From assembly GCA_003543635.1 (NCBI GenBank), contig DNAE01000173.1, positions 1-5,861 of the forward strand: 5,861 nucleotides of DNA, given 5' to 3'. This DNA is from Clostridiales bacterium (GTDB taxonomy: Bacteria > Bacillota > Clostridia > Saccharofermentanales > Saccharofermentanaceae). A program made the translations under genes and the position numbers. Each line of letters begins with the position of its first letter. Position 1 is the first letter of the stretch. Below the pieces are notes generated by a model, which saw only the letters and a program-made list of their open reading frames with translations, was not told where the DNA came from and ran no database searches. Below, piece by piece: positions 1-5,861 of this stretch.

Positions 1-187
<187 letters not shown>

Positions 188-192
188 TTAAA

Positions 193-507
<315 letters not shown>

Positions 508-509
508 TT

Positions 510-555
510 AAAAAAGTACTGTTAGCACTCTACCTATCCGAGTGCCAACAGTACT
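510..555 (-). terminator. Extended inverted repeat around CIRCE with T-tract: candidate read-through terminator
   Basis: The CIRCE symmetry continues outwards to arms of 16 bases (515-530 and 540-555) around a 9-base loop. The only imperfect pair is 524/546, which is G-U in minus-strand RNA. On the minus strand the second arm runs straight into six T residues (515-510), giving the form of an intrinsic terminator. RNA arriving from the galE-LCP operon would contain the complete stem. RNA started at the groESL promoter (predicted near 549) would lack the outer 6 bases of the first arm, leaving a stem of about 10 pairs set away from the T-tract. Terminator function is inferred from structure only. 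No other hairpin terminator is visible between 556 and 611. Confidence 0.5.
522..548. promoter_or_regulatory. CIRCE operator (HrcA repressor binding site)
   Basis: The sequence is TTAGCACTC, nine bases, then GAGTGCCAA. The consensus CIRCE element is TTAGCACTC-N9-GAGTGCTAA, so only one position differs (C at 546 in place of T). In the RNA made from the minus strand this becomes a G-U wobble and still pairs. CIRCE elements bind the HrcA repressor and release it on heat or protein-folding stress. The site lies just after the predicted transcription start of groES, the usual place for such operators. hrcA itself is not in this window. Confidence 0.95.
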
Positions 556-584
556 AATATAATTCTCACCTTAACTTCTGTCAA
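556..584 (-). promoter_or_regulatory. Vegetative (sigma-A type) promoter of groES-groEL
   Basis: On the minus strand there is a perfect -35 box TTGACA (584-579), a 17-base spacer and a -10 box TATATT (561-556). The expected start is G at about 549, giving a leader of roughly 72 bases to the groES ATG at 477. CIRCE covers approximately +2 to +28, so a bound repressor would block initiation or early elongation. Box quality and spacing make this the strongest promoter in the window. Confidence 0.9.
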
Positions 585-610
585 TAACGAATATCAAAAA
601 AAGTCAAAGA

Positions 611-2065
611 TTATCTGAGCATGTCCTCGATCTCCAGATCCGTGGGACAACTCTCCAGCGCCGGGGATGAAGGAATATCCGTAACCGGGTCGAAGGGTGT
701 CGTTTCTCCGTAGAAGAATTCCTGAACATAAGGGATCATGGCATTCCAGTTAGCCCTTATGCTCCACTCATCTCCGTACATTCCGGAATAGAAGCATCCC
801 TCGATGGGAAGCTGCATGTACTCGATGGAGACATTACTCAAGGAAGGCAGGAAATTGAGAGCGTAATTGTCGATATCTTCCTGGGGAACGTTCGTGGAGA
901 TCATTCCAAGGATATCGTCGATGGCTGCAGCCTTACCCGTAAGGGGAAGAGCCATGAACTGGTCAAGAAGGCTTCTCAATACCTCCACCTGTCTCTCGGA
1001 TCTCTCGTAGTCGCCGTTACCCACGTGACGGATACGGGCATATGCAACTGCCTGTCTGCCGTTAAGCCAGATATATCCGGAGTTATAAACGGCATCCGTA
1101 TCGGCGGGAAGTCCCGCAAGGTCGTTAAGCTCAGCAAGGTTATGGTTAAGACCGCCCTCTGCGCCAAGCTCTGAGGATGTTACGTCACAATAAACACCGC
1201 CCACGGCATCGATGACGCCTGCCATATTGTAGAAGTTAACGTATGCATATCCGTCGATGGAGATACGGAGCTGGTTCTCGACCGTTGCCTTGAGGAGCTC
1301 GGGACCGCCGTAGGACATGGCAGCATTTATCTTCATGGGATAGGAATATCCGGGAACGTAAGCATAGGAGTCACGGGCAATGGATATCATCTTGATGGTG
1401 CCCGCAGCCTCGTCCACGGAAAGGACCATGTTAACGTCGGAAAGTCCGCCCGTACCCGTGGAGTTATAGGACTTGGATCTGCTGTCGATACCGATGAGCA
1501 GGAAATTGTGGATATTATCGTTGCTGATGATCTCATGCTCGGTGTTGACCGTAAGTGATGCGATCTCCACCACGTTACCGCTCTCATCGATGAAGGTGGC
1601 ATTGGCGGAATCGATGAAGTTTACCTTGCTGTAAAGGTAATTCCTGTACCAGAGGCCGAATAGCACAAATCCGATGAGAAGTCCGAGGACGACGGCAACG
1701 ATCCTTAAAGCGATCTTTTTCTTCTTGCTGCCCTTCTTCTTCTTTTTCTCAAGGGGACTTACATAGTCGTCTTTATAGGATGAGGGCGCGGGCCTTGAAG
1801 CAGCCGGCCTCCTCTGAACATCACGCCTGATGTTGTTAACGGGGATCGTCTCCTCCGTTACGGGCACCTGTGAAGGAGCCCTGACCGGCTTTTGCCTTGC
1901 GGGATAATTCTCTGTACCCTTGAGCTGGTCCAGATACTCGGGACGCAGTTCACCGGGAGCCCTCCTGGGAGCAGGTGCGGGGTTCCTTCTTACGGGAAGA
2001 TTGTTAGCATCCATCGGCTGATCCGCTGAGGGGAACTGAAAATCAGAACCATTGTTGTTATCCAT
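611..2065 (-). CDS. LCP (LytR-CpsA-Psr) family cell-wall glycopolymer ligase, membrane anchored
   Basis: LCP proteins transfer wall teichoic acids, capsule or related polymers from undecaprenyl-phosphate carriers to peptidoglycan on the outer membrane face. The 484-residue product has a Pro/Arg-rich, probably disordered cytoplasmic tail (1-106), a lysine cluster (107-117), one membrane helix (118-139), then an extracytoplasmic LCP domain (about 187-373). Visible family motifs are F-L-L-I-G-I-D-S-R (188-196), S-D at 209-210, S-I-A-R-D (228-232), K-I-N-A-A-M-S-Y-G-G (245-254), A-Y-A-R-I-R-H (341-347) and G-D-Y-E-R-S-E-R-Q (351-359). D194, D210, R231, K245, R344, R355 and Q359 look like the metal- and pyrophosphate-binding set. 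The Arg normally two before D210 is Leu208. A tail of about 110 residues follows the domain. The start has AAGGAG 7 bases upstream. It lies 17 bp after galE and is probably cotranscribed with it. The family is secure; the polymer substrate is unknown. Confidence 0.93.
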   Translation of the reverse strand: MDNNNGSDFQFPSADQPMDANNLPVRRNPAPAPRRAPGELRPEYLDQLKGTENYPARQKPVRAPSQVPVTEETIPVNNIRRDVQRRPAASRPAPSSYKDDYVSPLEKKKKKGSKKKKIALRIVAVVLGLLIGFVLFGLWYRNYLYSKVNFIDSANATFIDESGNVVEIASLTVNTEHEIISNDNIHNFLLIGIDSRSKSYNSTGTGGLSDVNMVLSVDEAAGTIKMISIARDSYAYVPGYSYPMKINAAMSYGGPELLKATVENQLRISIDGYAYVNFYNMAGVIDAVGGVYCDVTSSELGAEGGLNHNLAELNDLAGLPADTDAVYNSGYIWLNGRQAVAYARIRHVGNGDYERSERQVEVLRSLLDQFMALPLTGKAAAIDDILGMISTNVPQEDIDNYALNFLPSLSNVSIEYMQLPIEGCFYSGMYGDEWSIRANWNAMIPYVQEFFYGETTPFDPVTDIPSSPALESCPTDLEIEDMLR

Positions 2066-2082
2066 ATATATCTCCTTATCTC

Positions 2083-3117
2083 TTATTCGTCTTTATCATC
2101 CGGCAATCCCGCGGGATTTGCGGTCTGCCACTTCCAGCAGGATGAACACATATCGTCGATGGTCCTTTCCGCTTTGAAACCCAATTCCTTTTCGGCCTTC
2201 TCAGTGGAAGCATAGCAAACGGCTATATCTCCCGCCCTGCGGGGTCCGATCACATAAGGGATCTCATGTCCGCAGGCCTTCTCAAAGGCGCTGATGGCCT
2301 CCTTTACGGAAGTGCCCTTACCTGTTCCCAGATTAAAGACGCTTACCGAAGGCTCTTTTGTTGCAATATAGTTCAATGCCTTAACGTGACCCTCGGCGAG
2401 GTCCATAACATGGATATAGTCACGGAGGCATGTTCCGTCCGGGGTATCGTAATCGTCACCGAAGACCGTAAGCTTCTCCAGGGTACCTGCGGCGACCTTG
2501 GAAATATAAGGGAAAAGATTGTTGGGTATTCCCCTGGGATCTTCTCCGATAAGTCCGCTCTCATGGGCGCCCACGGGATTGAAATAGCGAAGGAGAGCGA
2601 TCTTCAGACCGGGATAAGCATTGGCACAGTCCTTGAGGATCTGCTCGAGCATCCACTTTGTCCATCCGTAGGGATTGGTACATGTTCCCAAGGGGCTCTC
2701 CTCGGTAAAGGGTACGTCTTCGCTCATGCCGTAGACCGTGGCAGAGGAGCTGAAAACAAGATCATGGACATCATTCTCGAGCATGAGTTCGAGGACGGTG
2801 AGCATCGAGTTGATGTTATTCCTGTAATAATCGATGGGGATCTTAACGGATTCACCCACGGCCTTAAGACCCGCAAAATGAATAACGCTGTCTATCTTAT
2901 TCTCAAGGAAGACCTTGCGCATGGCTTCCTTGTCACAGCAGTCGGCCTTATAGAACTTAAAGGCCTTACCCGTTATTGTCTTTAATCTGTTTAATACTTC
3001 AGTCTTACTGTTGGACAGATTATCGACGATGATAACGTCGAATCCGTTTTTATCAAGAGCGATGCAAGTGTGGGAACCGATGAAACCCATGCCGCCCGTA
3101 ACCAGAACTGTAGGCAT
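2083..3117 (-). CDS. galE: UDP-glucose 4-epimerase
   Basis: GalE reversibly interconverts UDP-glucose and UDP-galactose using bound NAD, feeding the Leloir pathway and galactosylated envelope polymers; some homologues also act on the UDP-N-acetylhexosamines. The 344-residue length fits the family (about 330-345). It is an extended short-chain dehydrogenase/reductase. The NAD-binding G-G-M-G-F-I-G is at 8-14, with an acidic residue (D32) ending the second strand. F-A-G-L-K-A-V-G-E-S is at 81-90, S-S-S-A-T-V-Y-G at 123-130, and the catalytic Tyr150 and Lys154 are in Y-G-W-T-K. R-Y-F-N-P-V-G-A-H (177-185), G-I-P-N-N-L-F-P-Y-I (196-205), R-D-Y-I-H-V-M-D-L (232-240) and N-L-G-T-G-K-G (262-268) are diagnostic of GalE within the superfamily. 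GGAGGT lies about 6 bases before the ATG. The gene leads the galE-LCP operon and diverges from the response regulator. Confidence 0.96.
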   Translation of the reverse strand: MPTVLVTGGMGFIGSHTCIALDKNGFDVIIVDNLSNSKTEVLNRLKTITGKAFKFYKADCCDKEAMRKVFLENKIDSVIHFAGLKAVGESVKIPIDYYRNNINSMLTVLELMLENDVHDLVFSSSATVYGMSEDVPFTEESPLGTCTNPYGWTKWMLEQILKDCANAYPGLKIALLRYFNPVGAHESGLIGEDPRGIPNNLFPYISKVAAGTLEKLTVFGDDYDTPDGTCLRDYIHVMDLAEGHVKALNYIATKEPSVSVFNLGTGKGTSVKEAISAFEKACGHEIPYVIGPRRAGDIAVCYASTEKAEKELGFKAERTIDDMCSSCWKWQTANPAGLPDDKDE

Positions 3118-3149
3118 AAAATGACCTCCGTTTGATCAATCAATTAAAT

Positions 3150-3177
3150 ATTCTATCAAAACAGGGATAAAAATAAA
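3150..3177 (-). promoter_or_regulatory. Weak candidate promoter for galE-LCP
   Basis: On the minus strand a TAGAAT -10 box (3155-3150) sits 16 bases after TTTATT (3177-3172), a poor -35 box. The predicted start is near 3143, giving a leader of about 26 bases with a good ribosome binding site. The -10 box is reasonable but the -35 is weak, which would fit a promoter that needs an activator. Other AT-rich hexamers nearby could serve instead. Confidence 0.35.
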
Positions 3178-3186
3178 CCCTTAATA

Positions 3187-3204
3187 TTTCACGCAAGTTT
3201 TCAC
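3187..3204. repeat. Direct repeat TTTCAC-N6-TTTCAC between the divergent promoters
   Basis: Two identical TTTCAC hexamers begin at 3187 and 3199, 12 bases apart, or about one helical turn. They lie between the candidate galE -35 box (3172-3177) and the -35 box of the response regulator promoter (3209-3214). Tandem half-sites about 11 bases apart near a -35 box are typical of OmpR/PhoB-type regulators, the family encoded next door. Hexamer pairs also arise by chance in AT-rich DNA, so the binding role is inference. Confidence 0.35.
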
Positions 3205-3208
3205 CAAA

Positions 3209-3237
3209 TTGGAAGCGTATGAGGGCTTTTTTAATAT
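3209..3237 (+). promoter_or_regulatory. Candidate promoter for the two-component operon
   Basis: A TTGGAA -35 box (3209-3214), a 17-base spacer and a TAATAT -10 box (3232-3237) predict a start near 3244, about 31 bases before the response regulator ATG. Each box differs from consensus at two positions and the spacing is ideal. Overlapping AT-rich hexamers (TATAAA at 3235, TATAAG at 3244) lack a partner -35 box at a suitable distance. Confidence 0.6.
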
Positions 3238-3274
3238 AAAATGTATAAGAATGTAAAAACCGAAAGGACAGAAC

Positions 3275-3979
3275 ATGGAAAGATTCATCTACATTGCCGA
3301 TGACGACGATAATATAAGGAACCTCATCAAGTCGTTCCTGGAGCGTGAAGGCTATATCTGCTACGGTTTCCCCACGGGAGACGAATTGCTCAAGAAATTC
3401 ATTACGGAGCCCTGTGATCTCATCATATTGGATGTCATGATGCCGGGGCACGACGGATTCTTCATCTTAAGCGAACTGCGTAAGATCAGCAATGTACCCA
3501 TAATAATGCTCACGGCAAGGGATTCCGATGCCGACTATATCGAGGGATTGAATCTGGGTTCTGACGATTATTTCACAAAGCCCTTCAGCCCCATCAAACT
3601 CGTTACCAAGGTTAAATCCGTATTCAGAAGGCAGGAGAGCCTCAGCGGCGATAACAAAGAACAGGACGGAAACGAACTTACCTTCTCGGATATAAAGGTC
3701 AATAAGAAAACGAAGACCGCCTCCATAAAGGGCAACGATCTTCCCCTGACACCCAATGAGTTTGCCCTTCTCTCCTACTTAATAGTAAATAAAGACAGAG
3801 CCGTTCCCAGGGTCGAACTGCTCGATAAGATCTGGGGATACGAGACTGAGATCGAGACCAGGGTCGCCGACGACACGGTCAAGAGACTTCGTAAGAAGCT
3901 GGGCGACTCGGACGCCAAGATCACAACTGTCTGGGGTTACGGCTTCAGACTGGTGGATAAGGACGAAGCCGAATCCTGA
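3275..3979 (+). CDS. OmpR/PhoB-family DNA-binding response regulator
   Basis: This is the output half of a two-component system: it is phosphorylated by the downstream kinase and then binds DNA. The 234-residue length is typical. The receiver domain spans about 1-118, with the acidic pocket at D9-D11, phospho-acceptor Asp53 in L-I-I-L-D-V-M-M-P, switch residues Thr80 (M-L-T-A-R) and Tyr99, and Lys102 in T-K-P-F. A hydrophilic linker (about 119-134) leads to a winged-helix domain (135-227). That domain shows L-T-P-N-E-F-A-L-L (158-166), the recognition helix R-V-A-D-D-T-V-K-R-L-R-K-K-L-G (196-210) and the wing W-G-Y-G-F-R-L (220-226). The start is supported by AAAGGA six bases upstream. The stop is two bases before the kinase ATG. 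Nothing in the sequence identifies the stimulus or regulon; the divergent galE-LCP operon and its own promoter are positional candidates. Confidence 0.95.
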   Translation: MERFIYIADDDDNIRNLIKSFLEREGYICYGFPTGDELLKKFITEPCDLIILDVMMPGHDGFFILSELRKISNVPIIMLTARDSDADYIEGLNLGSDDYFTKPFSPIKLVTKVKSVFRRQESLSGDNKEQDGNELTFSDIKVNKKTKTASIKGNDLPLTPNEFALLSYLIVNKDRAVPRVELLDKIWGYETEIETRVADDTVKRLRKKLGDSDAKITTVWGYGFRLVDKDEAES

Positions 3980-3984
3980 TAATG
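3977..3984 (+). other. Stop-start junction TGATAATG, likely translational coupling
   Basis: The regulator's TGA stop (3977-3979) is two bases from the kinase ATG (3982-3984). The nearest purine-rich match, AAGGA at 3959-3963, is 18 bases from that ATG, too far to act as a normal ribosome binding site. Kinase translation therefore probably depends on ribosomes finishing the regulator, which would keep kinase levels below regulator levels. Confidence 0.6.
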
Positions 3985-5511
3985 AACAGAAAGATCAAGT
4001 TCCGCATACCCATCGCATTACATATCTACTCATCACTCATACTGGTGACACTGCTTACCGTATTCGTGATAGGTCTGTCGAGCCATATGATCATCCAGAC
4101 GATCATCTCCAAGGAGTGTGATGACCGTATAAAGAACGCCGTTAACTCATGTCAGAACTTCGCCGAAGCTTTCAGGACATCCATCGACACATCGGAATAC
4201 GACGACCCGGATGCCGTCAGAAAGAATCTTCTTAATGCCATCGTTTCATCGACGGATCTTTCCAATGACGCCTCCATAGTCCTCTTCACGGGTACTCCCG
4301 ATTCCCCCGAGGGCATGAAGATACTCTGGCCCAACGCCTCCTATTCCATGTCGGTACTCGGCAGAAGCTTCACGGTCCTTAACACCATAACAGCCGAAGA
4401 CGGTATCAATACGGACGGTATCACGAAGACCGCCGTGGTGGACAACGACCTTTACTACTACCGCTTTGTCAACGTGGAATACTACGACTCCGAAGAGGAG
4501 ACCGAGGAGGCCTTAGCCCACGATACCTACCACCTTCTCATATATATCAATTCCAGTTCATATTACAGATTCTCCAGCGAGATGAACGTTGCTCTGGCCA
4601 GGTCAATTATGCTTTCCATAATCGCCTCCGCCGTCATCAGCATCCTCGTTGCCTTCCCCATTTACTTCACCACAAGGAAACTCGCAAGGTTTGCCGGACG
4701 TGTAGGTAAGGGAGATTTCACTCCCCTTTCGGGACACCTGGTGAGCCGTGAGCTGTCTGACCTGGGGGACGTCATGAACAGGATGGCCGTGAAGCTCGGG
4801 GATTCGGACCGGGAACAGAAGACCTTCTTCCAGAATGCTTCCCATGAGCTCCGCACTCCCCTGATGTCCATCCAGGGTTACGCGGAGGGGATCAAGTACG
4901 GTGTCTTCGACGCCGAGAAGGAAGAGGAAGCCGTGGACGTTATAATCTCCGAGACCACGAGGCTCTCCTCCCTTGTTGAGAACCTCTTATCCATCTCGAA
5001 GATGGATATGTCCAGGAGCGGGAACTACGAAGTAAAGAAGGAGCCCGTAAGTGCCCTTGACCTCTCGGAACTCATCATCGACAAGGTCCGCGGCGGCTTC
5101 TTACATGCCGATAAGACACTTCGCAACGATATAACGATTAAGAACACCTATATCATGGGTAACGAGAGCGATCTCATAAGGATGCTGGAGAACGTATTCT
5201 CCAACTGCCTCCGTTATGCAAATAAGGAGGTCGTCTTCACCTGCAGGGTCGAGAACGGAATGGTGGTCTTCGATATCTCCGACGACGGTCCCGGAATAAG
5301 CGACGACGTTATGAACAAGCTCTTCTCACGATTTGCCACGGGTAACGAGGGAAAGCACGGTATCGGACTGGCACTTGTAAAATCCATAGCCGAGGAGCAC
5401 GGAGGCACCGTAGAAGCCTTTAATAACCCTGACGGCGGTGCAAGGTTCATCATTAAGATCCCGCAGCTTCAGAATAAGGAACAGCTCAGCAAGATAAATA
5501 AAGACAAATAA
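3982..5511 (+). CDS. Transmembrane sensor histidine kinase
   Basis: This is the sensor half of the pair: it senses a signal outside the membrane, autophosphorylates and passes the phosphate to the adjacent regulator. The 509-residue product has a first membrane helix (about 12-34), an extracytoplasmic domain (about 43-205), a second helix (208-229), a HAMP-like linker (about 230-278), a HisKA domain with phospho-acceptor His288 in N-A-S-H-E-L-R-T-P-L, and a HATPase domain (about 393-494). ATP-site boxes are intact: N box E-N-V-F-S-N-C-L-R-Y (403-412), G1 box D-D-G-P-G-I (434-439), F box L-F-S-R-F (447-451) and G2 box G-K-H-G-I-G-L-A-L (457-465). The sensor region has an acidic run (E-E-E-T-E-E, 171-176), several Tyr pairs and two Cys (46, 57). 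I do not recognise its fold, so the signal is unknown. The kinase core resembles the large PhoR/WalK-like class. No strong ribosome binding site precedes the ATG. Confidence 0.95.
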   Translation: MNRKIKFRIPIALHIYSSLILVTLLTVFVIGLSSHMIIQTIISKECDDRIKNAVNSCQNFAEAFRTSIDTSEYDDPDAVRKNLLNAIVSSTDLSNDASIVLFTGTPDSPEGMKILWPNASYSMSVLGRSFTVLNTITAEDGINTDGITKTAVVDNDLYYYRFVNVEYYDSEEETEEALAHDTYHLLIYINSSSYYRFSSEMNVALARSIMLSIIASAVISILVAFPIYFTTRKLARFAGRVGKGDFTPLSGHLVSRELSDLGDVMNRMAVKLGDSDREQKTFFQNASHELRTPLMSIQGYAEGIKYGVFDAEKEEEAVDVIISETTRLSSLVENLLSISKMDMSRSGNYEVKKEPVSALDLSELIIDKVRGGFLHADKTLRNDITIKNTYIMGNESDLIRMLENVFSNCLRYANKEVVFTCRVENGMVVFDISDDGPGISDDVMNKLFSRFATGNEGKHGIGLALVKSIAEEHGGTVEAFNNPDGGARFIIKIPQLQNKEQLSKINKDK

Positions 5512-5513
5512 AA

Positions 5514-5545
5514 AAGACGGACCGCAGATGTCCGTCTTCTTTATT
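5514..5545. terminator. Bidirectional intrinsic terminator between the kinase gene and rny
   Basis: A perfect 9-bp stem AAGACGGAC / GTCCGTCTT (5514-5522 and 5530-5538) encloses a 7-base loop. On the plus strand it begins 3 bases after the kinase stop and is followed by CTTTATT, a modest T-tract. On the minus strand, the rny direction, the stem runs into TTTTTTATTT (5515-5506), a strong T-tract lying mostly inside the kinase stop region. It can therefore end both convergent transcripts. Confidence 0.88.
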
Positions 5546-5604
5546 CGGGTGATATCAACTCATATCAAATAATACGTTCATAACTAAGGTAATGTTAATT
5601 CATT

Positions 5605-5861
5605 TTATTTGGCGACATCAGTCGCTCTTGTTTCACGTATGATACTGACCTTGATCTGTCCGGGATAATCGAGTTCGTTCTCGATCTTCTTACAGATCTG
5701 TCTTGCCTTAAGTATCATATCGTCGTCGCCCACCTTCTCGGGGGAAACGATTACGCGGATCTCACGACCCGCCTGAATGGCATAACTCTTCTCAACTCCG
5801 TCGAAGCTGGTTGCGATCTCCTCGAGCTTCTGGATCCTCTTGATGTATGTCTCAAGATTCT
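5605..5861 (-). CDS. rny: Ribonuclease Y (C-terminal fragment, cut by window edge)
   Basis: RNase Y is a membrane-anchored endoribonuclease that initiates mRNA turnover in Bacillota. The last 84 codons are present, opening with [20 protein letters not shown]. They continue through [18 protein letters not shown], then [12 protein letters not shown], and end [12 protein letters not shown] before TAA (5607-5605). The [11 protein letters not shown] and D-Y-P-G-x-I-K-V-x-x-I-R-E-T-R-A segments are highly characteristic of the RNase Y C-terminal region that follows the HD catalytic domain. That domain and the KH domain lie outside the window. The frame is open to the edge with no internal stop. It converges with the kinase gene, 93 bp apart, and the shared hairpin at 5514-5545 lies 66 bp past its stop codon. 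Confidence 0.94.
   Translation of the reverse strand, partial: NLETYIKRIQKLEEIATSFDGVEKSYAIQAGREIRVIVSPEKVGDDDMILKARQICKKIENELDYPGQIKVSIIRETRATDVAK

Noticed and set aside
585..612. T-rich run after the LCP stop on the minus strand as an intrinsic terminator.
   Set aside because: There is a T7 run but no stable hairpin before it. The only strong hairpin downstream is the CIRCE palindrome.
1718..1752. A-rich lysine-codon run in the LCP gene as a possible frameshift site.
   Set aside because: The codons are mostly AAG with short A runs, no classic slippery heptamer plus structure is evident, and the reading frame continues through a normal membrane helix and LCP domain.
2266..2985. A 239-codon open frame on the plus strand, antisense to galE.
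   Set aside because: It lies wholly inside a clearly functional galE, has no recognisable domain, and no good ribosome binding site was seen. It is a codon-bias shadow of the real gene.
3240..3255. Direct repeat AATGTA (3240 and 3250) near the predicted start of the two-component operon.
   Set aside because: Six-base repeats in AT-rich leader DNA are expected by chance, and the position after the -10 box fits no clear activator site.
3140..3451. A 103-codon minus-strand open frame spanning the divergent intergenic region and the start of the response regulator.
   Set aside because: Most of it is antisense to the conserved receiver domain, and the rest is AT-rich promoter DNA. The product resembles no family and there is no convincing ribosome binding site.
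5552..5568. Direct repeat ATATCAA (5552 and 5562) between the terminator and rny.
   Set aside because: It is short, AT-rich, and lies between two convergent gene ends where no promoter is expected.

Overview
The window reads as an ordinary chromosomal segment of a Gram-positive, low-to-mid-GC anaerobe, most likely Bacillota, class Clostridia. The signs are strong AGGAGG-type ribosome binding sites, a HrcA/CIRCE-controlled groESL operon, an RNase Y gene, an LCP (LytR-CpsA-Psr) cell-wall ligase and an OmpR/PhoB-type two-component pair. Base composition looks close to half GC throughout. I see no sign of transfer, insertion sequences, CRISPR, tRNA or rRNA.

Layout, left to right. (1) Positions 1-584, minus strand: the first 57 codons of groEL, complete groES, then a sigma-A-type promoter whose start region is covered by a CIRCE operator inside a longer 16-bp inverted repeat. 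(2) Positions 611-3117, minus strand: galE (UDP-glucose 4-epimerase), followed 17 bp later by an LCP-family membrane protein; the two look like an operon. (3) Positions 3118-3274: a 157-bp divergent intergenic region holding a plausible promoter for the plus-strand operon, a weak one for galE, and a TTTCAC direct repeat between them. (4) Positions 3275-5511, plus strand: an OmpR-family response regulator and a transmembrane sensor histidine kinase, two bases apart and probably translationally coupled. (5) Positions 5514-5545: a hairpin with T-rich flanks on both sides, serving convergent genes. (6) Positions 5605-5861, minus strand: the last 84 codons of RNase Y (rny). No gene-free stretch exceeds 300 bp.

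How the genes may work together. GalE interconverts UDP-glucose and UDP-galactose (sometimes also the N-acetyl forms), which are precursors for wall glycopolymers. LCP proteins transfer such polymers from a lipid carrier to peptidoglycan. The divergent kinase/regulator pair sits where it could control this envelope operon as well as itself, but that is inference from position. GroES/GroEL form an independent heat-shock unit.

I found no clearly new system. The most interesting local structure is the extended CIRCE palindrome. On the transcribed strand it is followed directly by a T-tract, and it is cut by the predicted groESL start site. It could therefore act both as HrcA operator and as a terminator for transcripts arriving from galE-LCP. 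Second is an LCP protein with Leu where the family's conserved Arg-Ser-Asp motif normally has Arg.
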